64,000 bases of DNA from Cyanobacteria bacterium FACHB-63 (GTDB lineage: Bacteria; Cyanobacteriota; Cyanobacteriia; Leptolyngbyales; Leptolyngbyaceae). Under the pieces are notes generated by a model, which was not told the DNA's origin, did not search any database, and saw only the letters and a program-made list of their open reading frames with translations. The stretch covers positions 434,001 to 498,000 of the forward strand of contig JACJNX010000061.1 in NCBI GenBank assembly GCA_014695255.1, written 5' to 3'. Position numbers and translations under genes: made by a program. Below are positions 43,261-52,387 of the stretch, piece by piece (within the stretch, counting starts at the first letter, position 1; each line of letters starts with the position of its first letter).

Positions 43261-44814
43261 TTAATGTGCGCTCTTGCTTGTAGGCTTTTCTGAAGGTTGT
43301 TCAGGGGTCAGACGTTTGACAGATCTTTTTGGCTGTAATGCATCTCGACCCAGTTGAACCGTCACATCCGATCGCAAGTCTCCTGTATTCTCGATTCGGA
43401 CTTCTCCAAACCCCAACGCTTCCCGAATTGCCTCAGCGCTACTGACATCCCCCCATTCCGCCACAATCCGCGTCATGCTCAGCGGCTCGTTCCAGTCCTG
43501 CCCTTCGTAAACATTGCGATAACCCGCATTATTCAAAGCGGTCATGGTCGTCTGGATGCTCTTGGCTTGCTTCGTACTATCTTGAATGGCAACTCTCAAC
43601 CCGGCAGGATCTGGAGCCTCTAGACTTGAGGTTCCATAATTAAAATACTGTGCCATCATCCCGTTAATTCGCTTCGGATCGGGCAGCCAATAGCTTGCTT
43701 TGTACTCGCCGGGGGAGCTAAATTCGCCGGGAACCATTAGCATTTTGGTGTTCGATCGATTCACTTGTGAAGCAAATCCAACTAAGGCAACTAATTCTTC
43801 AACAGTCAGATTGGTATCAATATGCGATTGCACCACGCCCAGCAGACTTGGAAAACGGGCAACCGTGCCGGGATTCAGGGATTGTTCCATCAAGGCTCGC
43901 ATCACCATTTGCTGGCGCTGAATCCGTCCGATGTCGCCATTCTCGTCCTGCCGATAACGCAGCAGTTGGAGCACTTTATTGCCGTCTAACTGTTGTCGTC
44001 CCGCTTTGAGATTGATGTATAACCGTTGGCTGTCGTCCTGGTATTTCATATCTTTGGGGACGTGAACGGTGACACCACCGAGGGCATCCACTAAGGCCTG
44101 AACGCCTTGAACGTTGATCGTCATGTAGCGATCGATCCCCACTCCCCCTAGCAGTTCACTCACCGATTTGGCGCTCAGCGCAGGGCCTCCATAAGCGTTC
44201 GCTTCGTTGATCTTGGTCATGCCGTGATTTGCAATGTAGGTGCGCGTATCACGCGGAATCGACATCACCACGACCTTCTTATTCTCCGGATCAAATCGCA
44301 GCAGCAGCATCGTATCGGTTAAGCCCTCGAAAGAGTTGACTAGGGCTTGATAAGGCAGCTTTCTCAGTTCTGTAGGGGCATTGCTGACATCCGTGGTGAG
44401 GACTTTCGTACCGAGAACCAAGATGTTAACTGGGCGAGTTAAAGCTGGAAGTTGCAGGCTCATCCGGGTCGAAAAGCGATCGCCCTTCTTGAAAATCGAG
44501 GCTTCAGAGGCGGAAAGTTGTCGCTGCATCAAGGGGGTACTAGCAAGAGAAACGGCTAGCAGCGCTCCTGCGGTAGCTGAGATCATCGCAATTCCGCTGA
44601 GAGAAAGCGCCATAAACAACAGCCGCATTCCTTTCGATCGCTGGACAGGCTTCTTTTTGGGGGGCTGTCCCGATGGCGATGACGATTTAGTTGTTTGCGG
44701 CTGTCCCACTTTTTGCGTCGCGACTTTCTTCAAGGTCGATTTTTGCGTGGGCTTAACAGGCTGTACTTTCTGCTTCACAGAACGTTGATTGTCGCTTTTC
44801 ACGGGTTCCCTCAT
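43261..44814 (-). CDS. LytR-CpsA-Psr (LCP) family protein
   Basis: 517 aa from the ATG at 44814; a GTG at 44850 would add 12 codons and neither has a good Shine-Dalgarno. A basic, Lys/Pro/Gln-rich cytosolic tail of about 60 residues precedes one membrane helix (LLFMALSLSGIAMISATAGA) and the LCP domain: LTDTMLLLRFDPENKKVVVM, SIPRDTRTYI, INEANAYGGP, LLRYRQDENGDIGRIQRQQM. A LytR_C domain (VAIQDSTKQAKSIQTTMTAL) follows. LCP enzymes attach glycopolymers to the cell wall. A tiny ORF with a strong ribosome-binding site lies just upstream. Confidence 0.88.
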   Translation of the reverse strand: MREPVKSDNQRSVKQKVQPVKPTQKSTLKKVATQKVGQPQTTKSSSPSGQPPKKKPVQRSKGMRLLFMALSLSGIAMISATAGALLAVSLASTPLMQRQLSASEASIFKKGDRFSTRMSLQLPALTRPVNILVLGTKVLTTDVSNAPTELRKLPYQALVNSFEGLTDTMLLLRFDPENKKVVVMSIPRDTRTYIANHGMTKINEANAYGGPALSAKSVSELLGGVGIDRYMTINVQGVQALVDALGGVTVHVPKDMKYQDDSQRLYINLKAGRQQLDGNKVLQLLRYRQDENGDIGRIQRQQMVMRALMEQSLNPGTVARFPSLLGVVQSHIDTNLTVEELVALVGFASQVNRSNTKMLMVPGEFSSPGEYKASYWLPDPKRINGMMAQYFNYGTSSLEAPDPAGLRVAIQDSTKQAKSIQTTMTALNNAGYRNVYEGQDWNEPLSMTRIVAEWGDVSSAEAIREALGFGEVRIENTGDLRSDVTVQLGRDALQPKRSVKRLTPEQPSEKPTSKSAH

Positions 44815-44879
44815 CACACCATTTTTAAAGTCGGGCTGAACAGATCGCACTTGCCATTTCGGACTCTAATTGTATTCAA

Positions 44880-44909
44880 CTAGCGCCGAATGCGCGATTT
44901 TTTTAACAT
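44880..44909 (-). CDS. Possible 9-codon leader ORF before the LCP gene
   Basis: On the minus strand AAGGAGG-AAACG-ATG opens a frame encoding MLKKSRIRR then TAG. The Shine-Dalgarno is near-perfect and correctly spaced, better than that of the LCP gene itself, whose start lies 30-66 nt further on. Whether the peptide is made is unknown. Confidence 0.4.
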   Translation of the reverse strand: MLKKSRIRR

Positions 44910-44914
44910 CGTTT

Positions 44915-44928
44915 CCTCCTTTTAGGAG
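44915..44928 (-). promoter_or_regulatory. Hairpin that can sequester the leader-ORF Shine-Dalgarno
   Basis: CTCCT-AAA-AGGAG on the minus strand places the AGGAG of the leader ORF in a 5-bp stem. It could make translation of the leader conditional. Inferred from base pairing. Confidence 0.4.
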
Positions 44929-45111
44929 AAGACTAAAAGCAGACTTTGAATCAGTTTGTTCTAATTTGTCTGAATTAATCGGACAAAATTAGCAGCGACT
45001 GCATCGATCGTAGGATTGATTTGGGGCAATCCGATCGACGACTGAATTGATTTTAGAAGCAAAGATTGAAATAAATCACTTTTTTGAAATATACCTCTAG
45101 GCTGAACTTGA

Positions 45112-47340
45112 TTACTTAAAGTAGATCAAGAGATTGAGTCCTGGGATCGTTCGGGAAAGCGTCCACAAGAGTAATGCGATATATAGCGTACCCAATGTCC
45201 ACTGATACCACACGAGGATTGAAACAAGTCCCGGTAGATGCTCGTCCCTGAGCCGAATATCATTAAAGCCGAAACGCAAAAAATTGTTGAGACTGAAATC
45301 AAAATAGTTTAACCAATTCCATCGCTTGTTCCACAAAATTGGCAAGTAGCGCTCTCGAAACAGGGGATATCTCGGAATGGTTGGTAATCTTCCAACGAGA
45401 ATTCTCAACTGTCGCAATGTGCCTTCTTCCAGGAAGTAGCTCACCTCCATTAACCCGTGGTATCGCCCTCGCAGGTATAACCAGACGGTTAAGCTTAAGG
45501 GCACAGGAATCACGACGATCGCCCAGCACAGTAGCGTGATTAAGGGGCGATCAGCAGTTTGAATCACTGCGGTTAAGCCGAGTAAAAACAGCACGATCGC
45601 AAAACCAATCGTCGAAATCGTCTCAGAAACCGTCGGCAAAATTGGTTTAGGATAACGCCGCCGTGCCCGATCGATTAGCCAAAATAAAACACTAAAATAG
45701 GCGACTGTGACAATTCCGATGCCAAAGCTCAGCCAAAAGCTCGTTCCGTCTCGACTGAGCAATAAAAGCAGGTTTAAACAAATCCAGCGAAACCCGATCG
45801 AAAAGCGCCACCAAAGATTAAGTGCAGGCGGTAATGGATCAGCTGCAATCACACGATCGCGGACGTTAATATAAGTCGCGATGCCGATTTGATCGAGGGT
45901 GAGCAGTTCCGTGAGATTGCGGAAGGGTTGTTCTATCCGGTGTCGAATAATTGCATTTGCCTGGGGTTCACTAAATCCAATTTGCTTTAATTGAGTGACG
46001 CTTGCAGAGTTGAGATCGGTTCCAAAAAATTGGCGTTTGAGTTGGCGCGATCGTAATAATTGCGTGGTGTAATCGATTTGATTCGCATCAGAAATCTGCT
46101 CTAATCGGCGAAAATTTCGTACCAGTTCGCGCAATAAATTTTCGTTGCCCTGGAGCGTGGGCACTGAAATCACCCGCCCAATTTGCCCCGGATCGCCTAG
46201 AATCTTGGCTTTATCCGAATCGAATCGCAGTCCTGCCACATTCAGATAGGCGCTTTTTGCGAAACTGCAATAGCTAAAATCGGCACGATCGAGAATGGTG
46301 GCTCCGCGCAGATTCGCGAATGAATTAAACTGTGCTTCTCGGAAGACGGCAGCTTTCTCGAATGTGGCATCGGTGAGAAAGAGCGATCGACTAAATTTTG
46401 CTTTGCTAAAGCTGGCTTGTTCGCGCCATCGCGTCTGAGCAAAATCTGCATTGCCTTGCCACTGGACTCGTGCAAAGTTAGCAGGCTGATAGAAAACGGC
46501 TTGATTAAAATTTGCCGTGGTTTGGAATTCTGTGCCTTGAAAATTCACCTCGCCGCGAAACTGAACTTGGTTAAACTCAGCTTTTGCAAAGAAGATGGTG
46601 TTGCGAAACTGAACTTCTCGACCAAAGTTAGCGCCCGCAAAATTCATCGGCAAGCTAAATCGCGACTGAGAAAAGTCTGCTCCTACTGGAAGCTGTGCGC
46701 CTTGAGCTTCGACCCGATTCAGAAAAAATGTATTAGTTAAGTCTGCAAATCCTGTGATTCTAGTTTGTACGAATTTGATCGGAGCACGAAACACAGTCAG
46801 TTGCAGAGATGCTGTAATTCCAGTTTCTTTTGGTGCAACCAAAAGTGATTGTGAGAGTGTGCTTAACCTGTATAAACGTCTACGATCGCGCCTTAACTGC
46901 TCTTGTTCTGTCGGCGTAAACAATTTCGACAAGGCTTCCCCATCGTAAATTGGCGCACGTAACCCTAACTTACTCGTGGTAAAGTCGCCCTCGATCTGCG
47001 AATTGCTCAGATCTAATCCGACTGGCACACCGGGTCGCTGAAGTTGCGCCTGCACCAAACCGTAAAACTGATCTCGAAACGCCGCATTTTCAGGACGGAG
47101 ATCGATCGTCATGCGTTTGAGATCGACCATTCGCGTTCCTTCACTGGGGATCGGAGAGCGTAATCGCTCCTGCAACAATTCCAGCGTTAGCGGCACTCGT
47201 TCCGGTTCTGCTGCCACAGGAACTGCATAAAACCAAATCAAAATCGCCAATAAAGCCGCAAAAAAGACTAGCTTTGCTCCACCCAATGACCGCACAATTT
47301 GTCCAATACTCTCTGTTTGGTTATACCGAAGAACGGTCAC
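45112..47340 (-). CDS. Pentapeptide-like repeat / HhH / membrane fusion protein
   Basis: 742 aa. An N-terminal hydrophobic helix (about 25-45) leads into an extracytoplasmic pentapeptide-like beta-helix at about 215-375 with AxFxxxxFxxxxxF periodicity (FQGTEFQTTANFNQAVF, FSKAKFSRSLFLTDATF). A helix-hairpin-helix segment follows at about 455-500 (LKQIGFSEPQANAIIRHRIE, LDQIGIATYINVRDRV), then four to five membrane helices at about 520-740. This combination of domains is unusual. Function unknown; the whole protein is probably in the plasma membrane. Confidence 0.8.
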   Translation of the reverse strand: MTVLRYNQTESIGQIVRSLGGAKLVFFAALLAILIWFYAVPVAAEPERVPLTLELLQERLRSPIPSEGTRMVDLKRMTIDLRPENAAFRDQFYGLVQAQLQRPGVPVGLDLSNSQIEGDFTTSKLGLRAPIYDGEALSKLFTPTEQEQLRRDRRRLYRLSTLSQSLLVAPKETGITASLQLTVFRAPIKFVQTRITGFADLTNTFFLNRVEAQGAQLPVGADFSQSRFSLPMNFAGANFGREVQFRNTIFFAKAEFNQVQFRGEVNFQGTEFQTTANFNQAVFYQPANFARVQWQGNADFAQTRWREQASFSKAKFSRSLFLTDATFEKAAVFREAQFNSFANLRGATILDRADFSYCSFAKSAYLNVAGLRFDSDKAKILGDPGQIGRVISVPTLQGNENLLRELVRNFRRLEQISDANQIDYTTQLLRSRQLKRQFFGTDLNSASVTQLKQIGFSEPQANAIIRHRIEQPFRNLTELLTLDQIGIATYINVRDRVIAADPLPPALNLWWRFSIGFRWICLNLLLLLSRDGTSFWLSFGIGIVTVAYFSVLFWLIDRARRRYPKPILPTVSETISTIGFAIVLFLLGLTAVIQTADRPLITLLCWAIVVIPVPLSLTVWLYLRGRYHGLMEVSYFLEEGTLRQLRILVGRLPTIPRYPLFRERYLPILWNKRWNWLNYFDFSLNNFLRFGFNDIRLRDEHLPGLVSILVWYQWTLGTLYIALLLWTLSRTIPGLNLLIYFK

Positions 47341-47598
47341 GGAGGCACAACTTTTTCAGCGTGATAATAGAAATGGCTCGATCGTCCTTTCTCTTATAGA
47401 AGGTAATATGCAGTCTGCACCGAATCAGCATTCAACGATGGGCAGAGGTTTTACGACGATTACGATAACAAGTCGCCCAGATTAATTGAATCGAAACTTA
47501 TCTAACGATACTCTCTTAGAGTATCGTTGCTTGAAATTACTGAGATCAGGTGTAAGAATTTAGGAATTATTCCGTAATTTCTCGTATTTCAGTAATTC

Positions 47599-48705
47599 AT
47601 GCTGCTTCAGAAGTCCCGGTTATCTGTGCTTAAATCCGTACTTTTGCTACTGATTGGACTTGGATTAGTCATCGGTATTAGGCATCTTGGGCAACCGTCG
47701 TCGATCGACCTATCTTTCCATTCCCTGCTTTTTCTTTTAGGACTTGGGGTACTGGCGATCGCTTACGGGCTGCGCTCTACACTTCTGGGGATCTTGGCAA
47801 TTCTTTTCACTGGACTGGGTTACTGGAGCGGATGGAGTGAGACTTATTTAAATCCTGAATCATCGCTCATTGACCAAATCAGGCTGCAAATGCCGATCGT
47901 CGCTGCGATTTTGTTTTTCCCCTTGGCGTATCGGTGTCGATCTGGAATCCTGTTTGGATTGAGCGCGATCGCGGTTTGCTCGGCATTAATCAGCAGCTTG
48001 GCTGAGATTGTGACTAAAGGAAGCGTGTTACCGCCTTTGGTGCTGGGTCTTCCTGCTGCGTTGTTGTGGTCGTATGACGATGCAATCTGGACGCTGGGGC
48101 GGCAAGAAAAGCGGTTTCAGCCGATCGCTCGTCGGTTGGCGATGCTGTATTTGAGCGGACTGTTTTTTTGCCTGTCGTTTCAGTGGACTTGGGGGAATCA
48201 TGCTTGGTACAGCATTCTTTCCGGTTGGCGATCGCTTCCTAGTGTGGTGTTTCTGGCGGCGATCGCGATCGGGCAATGGCTCTATCTATTAATTGCAATG
48301 CGGAGATGCAATTGGCAGACGATTACGATCGGCTCGATGATTGCGCTGTATGGAATCGTTCAGATTTGGCATCTCCGAGTGCAGCCGATTCCACTCTTTG
48401 CGGTGATCGTGTTCAATCTAATGCTTGCTATGTTGTCGATCGTGACGATACGCAACAGCTTGCAAACCGGAGAGCGATGGACGTTCTGGTCTGGAATAAC
48501 GTTTCTAATTTTGCAGATTTTGAGCCGCGCTCTAGAGTATGACTTACCCCTACGATCGCTGATTTTTGCATTATGTGGAACGGGCGCGATCTCGTCAGGT
48601 CTTTGGTTTGAGCGCTACCGTCTGCGATCGCTCTCAAAGTTCCCCAGAATGGAGGATTTAGGCGGCACCCAATCGATCGCATCAAAGCAGAAAATCTCCG
48701 TCTAA
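47599..48705 (+). CDS. Polytopic membrane protein of unknown function
   Basis: 368 aa with about 9-10 hydrophobic segments spread evenly (LLLLIGLGLVIGI, LLFLLGLGVLAIAYGL, TLLGILAILFTGLGYWSG and so on) and few polar loops. No motif is recognised. The C-terminal tail (residues about 346-357, SKFPRMEDLGGT) is encoded by a copy of the dispersed palindromic element. The stop overlaps the stop of the convergent ATPase gene by 4 nt (CTAA). Confidence 0.75.
   Translation: MLLQKSRLSVLKSVLLLLIGLGLVIGIRHLGQPSSIDLSFHSLLFLLGLGVLAIAYGLRSTLLGILAILFTGLGYWSGWSETYLNPESSLIDQIRLQMPIVAAILFFPLAYRCRSGILFGLSAIAVCSALISSLAEIVTKGSVLPPLVLGLPAALLWSYDDAIWTLGRQEKRFQPIARRLAMLYLSGLFFCLSFQWTWGNHAWYSILSGWRSLPSVVFLAAIAIGQWLYLLIAMRRCNWQTITIGSMIALYGIVQIWHLRVQPIPLFAVIVFNLMLAMLSIVTIRNSLQTGERWTFWSGITFLILQILSRALEYDLPLRSLIFALCGTGAISSGLWFERYRLRSLSKFPRMEDLGGTQSIASKQKISV
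48634..48670 (+). repeat. Diverged dispersed-element copy in a C-terminal coding tail
   Basis: TCAAAGTTCCCCAGAATGGA then GGATTTAGGCGGCACCC aligns with the forward element (TCAAAGTCCCCCAC...GATTTAGGGGGCA). It is read in the same frame over GGATTTAGG as the cobB copy (EDLGG). Confidence 0.7.
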
Positions 48706-50756
48706 CTCAACGGAATCGCGGCATTCACAAGCGAAGTTAGAATTCCCGTCTGCTCCTGTCCGCTCGTCGAAAGGTCGCTGTAGCACAAGAACAATCGCGC
48801 CTCTGCCCGTCCTAACAAATCGAGCAAAATGCGGCGTAATCGCTGCTCGTTCATCCGTTGCGTGTCTTCCACATCCCACACCTGCCCCGACCAATCCTGC
48901 AAAAATAACGGAGCCGCAAACAGCGAATCTACCCCGCTTAACCAGCGCGACGATCCCGCATCTAACCAAAACTGCCAGCGATGCGATCGCCGCATGGAAC
49001 GATACTGAAATACCGTGGCTAATGTCACTGAATTCGGCTGCACCAACCGCACCGGATAAGGATTTGCCGTCACCGTACCGCTCCTCAACAGTTGGATAAA
49101 GTTCCGTACGGTGAGAGATTGCGGTGCATCACTTAGATCGCTGCGTCGGAGTCGATCGTCTATTTCCCAATAATGCTGCGCCGTTTCCATCAGTTCCCGC
49201 AGTCCCGCAAGTTGATCAAACGGTAAATGACTACCACCGAGAAAGAATCGCTGAATGGCTCGATCGAGCATCACAACCGGACTGGCAATCATTCGGGCTT
49301 CTAACTGCGATCGCTGCAATTCGATCCAGCGCACTAAGCTTTCATAAGCTTCCGAGGCTTGGTAGCCTAGACGATCCCAGCGTGGAAACGTATTCGCAGG
49401 TAGTAAGCGCGGTTGCTCCGGCTGCGGCTCGAAACAATGATCGGCGAGCAGTCCCGCCCGGACTGGATCGATCGCATAAGTTGCAGGCGATTCGGATTTC
49501 TGGCTGAGAATGACCAGCATTTCTGCGATCGTATCTCGATTCGTTGATCGTCCCAGTCCTGGATAAATCAGCGTCAATAACGTTAACAGAGAGCGCACGA
49601 TCGGGCTACTTGCCAACGGTCGCTGATCGTTGAGAAACTCAACTGGAATATTTTGGCGCATCAGGATTTCCCGCAGTGCATACCGAGAAATTGGATCGAT
49701 CCCAGGCCCAATCAGCGCAATATCACGCGGCTCAACCGTCCCCGATTGCACTGCTTTGATAATGATTTCTGCGGTTTGGCGAATGAGTTGCGCCTGCGTT
49801 GTGGTTTGAATCGTTTGAATCGTATCCGGCAAACTGGCAAAGAAAACCGGATCAGTCACAAGATCTAAAATTGATTCGCCGAGGTCATCCATTAAACAAG
49901 GTGAAACACGATTGCTCAATTCCACCACCGAACACCGATCGCTCAGTTCGGCTAAATACACCGGATCGGCTCCCAGCCCCAAGCGCACCGCTCCGTCTGG
50001 ATTAAAACTAAACGCGCAAGGAACTTGTCGATCGATCAAAAACTCAAACAGGGATCGTACGATCGCAGGATACTCATCGACATCATCTGCAATCACCGCT
50101 TGATACCGTTCCAGTAAATGTTCTTGATACGTAGGGTGATGCAGCAAATAACGCCCGTATAAATCCGTAATTAAACTATAGGTAAGCAATCCGCGCCGCA
50201 AACACCAAGATCGCCAGCGCTGCATCATTTCGCCGATCGTTTCTGATGACAACGGCAATTCGGAAAAGCCTTCCTCGAATTTCGGTAAACCTTGATCCAG
50301 CATTGCGGGAATGTCCTCGATCGCCGCACCGCTCAACGCCCCAAGCTGCATCAAATCCAGCACCCGTCGCACTAAACGCGCTTCTGCAATTCCCGACTGC
50401 GCGATCGCCTGATCCAACTCAACCCGCCATAATTTTGTCGCTAACTCCTGCTCATTTTCAGGACGCAACCGCACCGGAAACTGAGCCTTCAGATCCAACT
50501 GCTGCACCAACAGAGACCAAAACAGCGTCACTTCATCTTCAAAAAATCCGAGCGGGGTCGTGGCTCGAAACGGAAACTTGCCCTGAGTCGCATCCGTCAG
50601 ACGATCGCTCAGTTCCAGCCGATTATCCCCGATCGCCGCCAACACCAGAATCCCAGATTTTCGCACCCGCATCCACTCGCACGCCTGCGCCACCAGTCGG
50701 GCAGTTTTACCCGTACGAGTTGCGCCTGTAATCCAGACTGACGGAAATGTTTGCAT
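48702..50756 (-). CDS. P-loop ATPase, UvrD/AddB-like (cyanobacterial recombinase-type) protein
   Basis: 684 aa from the ATG at 50756 (a TTG at 50774 is in frame). The Walker A motif GATRTGKTARLV lies near 10-21 and a Walker B-like VIADDVDEYPAIV near 222-234, with superfamily 1 helicase-like features further on (DIALIGPGIDPISRYALREI, PIVRSLLTLLTL). No C-terminal nuclease motif is evident. I infer a role in recombination or repair by resemblance to AddB/UvrD-type proteins; the exact family is uncertain. It is convergent with the membrane-protein gene. Confidence 0.7.
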   Translation of the reverse strand: MQTFPSVWITGATRTGKTARLVAQACEWMRVRKSGILVLAAIGDNRLELSDRLTDATQGKFPFRATTPLGFFEDEVTLFWSLLVQQLDLKAQFPVRLRPENEQELATKLWRVELDQAIAQSGIAEARLVRRVLDLMQLGALSGAAIEDIPAMLDQGLPKFEEGFSELPLSSETIGEMMQRWRSWCLRRGLLTYSLITDLYGRYLLHHPTYQEHLLERYQAVIADDVDEYPAIVRSLFEFLIDRQVPCAFSFNPDGAVRLGLGADPVYLAELSDRCSVVELSNRVSPCLMDDLGESILDLVTDPVFFASLPDTIQTIQTTTQAQLIRQTAEIIIKAVQSGTVEPRDIALIGPGIDPISRYALREILMRQNIPVEFLNDQRPLASSPIVRSLLTLLTLIYPGLGRSTNRDTIAEMLVILSQKSESPATYAIDPVRAGLLADHCFEPQPEQPRLLPANTFPRWDRLGYQASEAYESLVRWIELQRSQLEARMIASPVVMLDRAIQRFFLGGSHLPFDQLAGLRELMETAQHYWEIDDRLRRSDLSDAPQSLTVRNFIQLLRSGTVTANPYPVRLVQPNSVTLATVFQYRSMRRSHRWQFWLDAGSSRWLSGVDSLFAAPLFLQDWSGQVWDVEDTQRMNEQRLRRILLDLLGRAEARLFLCYSDLSTSGQEQTGILTSLVNAAIPLS

Positions 50757-50938
50757 TTGCTCGAACCCTCTCAACCGGATTTGTTAGGATACTTAGCACT
50801 TGCTTAAGATGCTCTTTCTATCCTAAACCTTCAGCCAAAAGCAGTTTTAGAATAGAGCGATCGCCGAAAACCTGACCCGGCTCCGTTACGCTGTCATGCC
50901 ACATTCTTTGATCGACCTCGATTTCTGCTATACAAGCC

Positions 50939-52387
50939 ATGAACAATAATTCGCTACTTTCGCAACTCAAAGCCTATGTACATCGGGCTGAGCGATGGTA
51001 CCTCGAAACGCCTGATCGCGCTCTCGATCAGGCGTATGATGCTGCCCTCAAAATCAAAGCGATCGAGAACGAGCATTTTGGCGGTAAGAAGATCGCGCCT
51101 CATTCAACTCAACTGCGTGGGAGTGCGTTTGAGTATTTCTCAGCCGATTTACAGAAATATCTCCGCATGATTCGGATGCGATTAACCGAATTTCGTCGGA
51201 GTCGCGCTGCACTGGCGGTTACGAATCCGAACAAAACGACGCAGGAAGTTCGCACGATCGAAACAACGGAGGTTGGCTCATCGCGGTTTGTGCCTACCCT
51301 GCGCGATAAGTCTTCAATTACGCTAGAAAAACTTCGATTTATCGATGAAACTCTAGCTCGATATGCAGATGAGCAACTCACACTTGAAGCTGTTTCAACG
51401 ACCATGCTTTCGACTGAGCGAAATAACAGTCTTGCTAAAAAGAATGCTGATCAAGATGTAGCGGTACCTGATACTCAAAAAGTTCCACTCAATGACGTGC
51501 AAACTTCCGAAGATTTTGAAAGCATTTCTGATAAAACAGGGCTGCTTCCTCGATCGATTCTGGCAACACTGAATCGATTAAGACGCGATCTTGATCCCAA
51601 ATCTGAAGCCGAATTCGTTCAAAACTATCGCATTTCCAAGGTCAAAACGCTATTAGCAGTCCGATTTGTTTTGGTCTTAATTCTTGTACCGTTATTGGTG
51701 CAGCAAGTGACTCGGAATTTTGTGCTGAGCGATCGATTACCTGCTGGTGCTTGGATTTCGCAACAGTTCACGATCGAAAATCCAGACCGAATCTTCATCA
51801 ATGGCGACATGGCAGAAGAAGCGCTGAGAGAGATGCAGGGATTTGAGGAGCGCTTGAAGTTTGAAAATATCATCAAAGAAACCTTAGAACGGAATATTCT
51901 CAGTTCTGAGGAAGTCGAAGCGAGAGCGAAAGTGCGATCGCAACAAGTCGAAGTCCAAGTTCGTGAGAAAGCGACCGAAATTGCAGAACAATTTTCAGGT
52001 GAAAGTGCAAACGTGATCCGCAACTGGATTGCTGATATCTTGGGCACGATCGCGTTTACGTTCGTGCTGCTGAACGGCAAACGCGAAATCGAAATTCTCA
52101 AGTCTTTTATGGATGAAACGGTTTATGGTCTTAGCGATAGTGCTAAGGCATTTATCATCATTCTGTTTACCGATGTCTTCGTTGGATTCCACTCGCCTCA
52201 CGGTTGGGAAATCATTCTCGAAGGGGTTTCAAGACACTTCGGTTTACCCACGAGTCGCGATTTTATCTTCTTGTTTATTGCAACCTTTCCGGTGATTTTA
52301 GACACGATTTTTAAGTATTGGATTTTCCGTTACCTCAATCGGGTTTCACCATCTGCTGTGGCAACTTATCGCGAAATGAACGAGTAG
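50939..52387 (+). CDS. pxcA: Proton extrusion protein PxcA (CotA/CemA family)
   Basis: Needed in cyanobacteria for light-induced proton extrusion and, indirectly, inorganic carbon uptake; related to chloroplast CemA. 482 aa with a long hydrophilic N-terminal region, then a CemA domain with membrane helices near 239-258, about 365-380, about 405-420 and 440-460. Signatures include IRNWIADILGTIAFTFVLLN and DVFVGFHSPHGWEIILEGVS, then RDFIFLFIATFPVILDTIFK. The stop touches the stop of the convergent hydrolase gene. Confidence 0.92.
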   Translation: MNNNSLLSQLKAYVHRAERWYLETPDRALDQAYDAALKIKAIENEHFGGKKIAPHSTQLRGSAFEYFSADLQKYLRMIRMRLTEFRRSRAALAVTNPNKTTQEVRTIETTEVGSSRFVPTLRDKSSITLEKLRFIDETLARYADEQLTLEAVSTTMLSTERNNSLAKKNADQDVAVPDTQKVPLNDVQTSEDFESISDKTGLLPRSILATLNRLRRDLDPKSEAEFVQNYRISKVKTLLAVRFVLVLILVPLLVQQVTRNFVLSDRLPAGAWISQQFTIENPDRIFINGDMAEEALREMQGFEERLKFENIIKETLERNILSSEEVEARAKVRSQQVEVQVREKATEIAEQFSGESANVIRNWIADILGTIAFTFVLLNGKREIEILKSFMDETVYGLSDSAKAFIIILFTDVFVGFHSPHGWEIILEGVSRHFGLPTSRDFIFLFIATFPVILDTIFKYWIFRYLNRVSPSAVATYREMNE

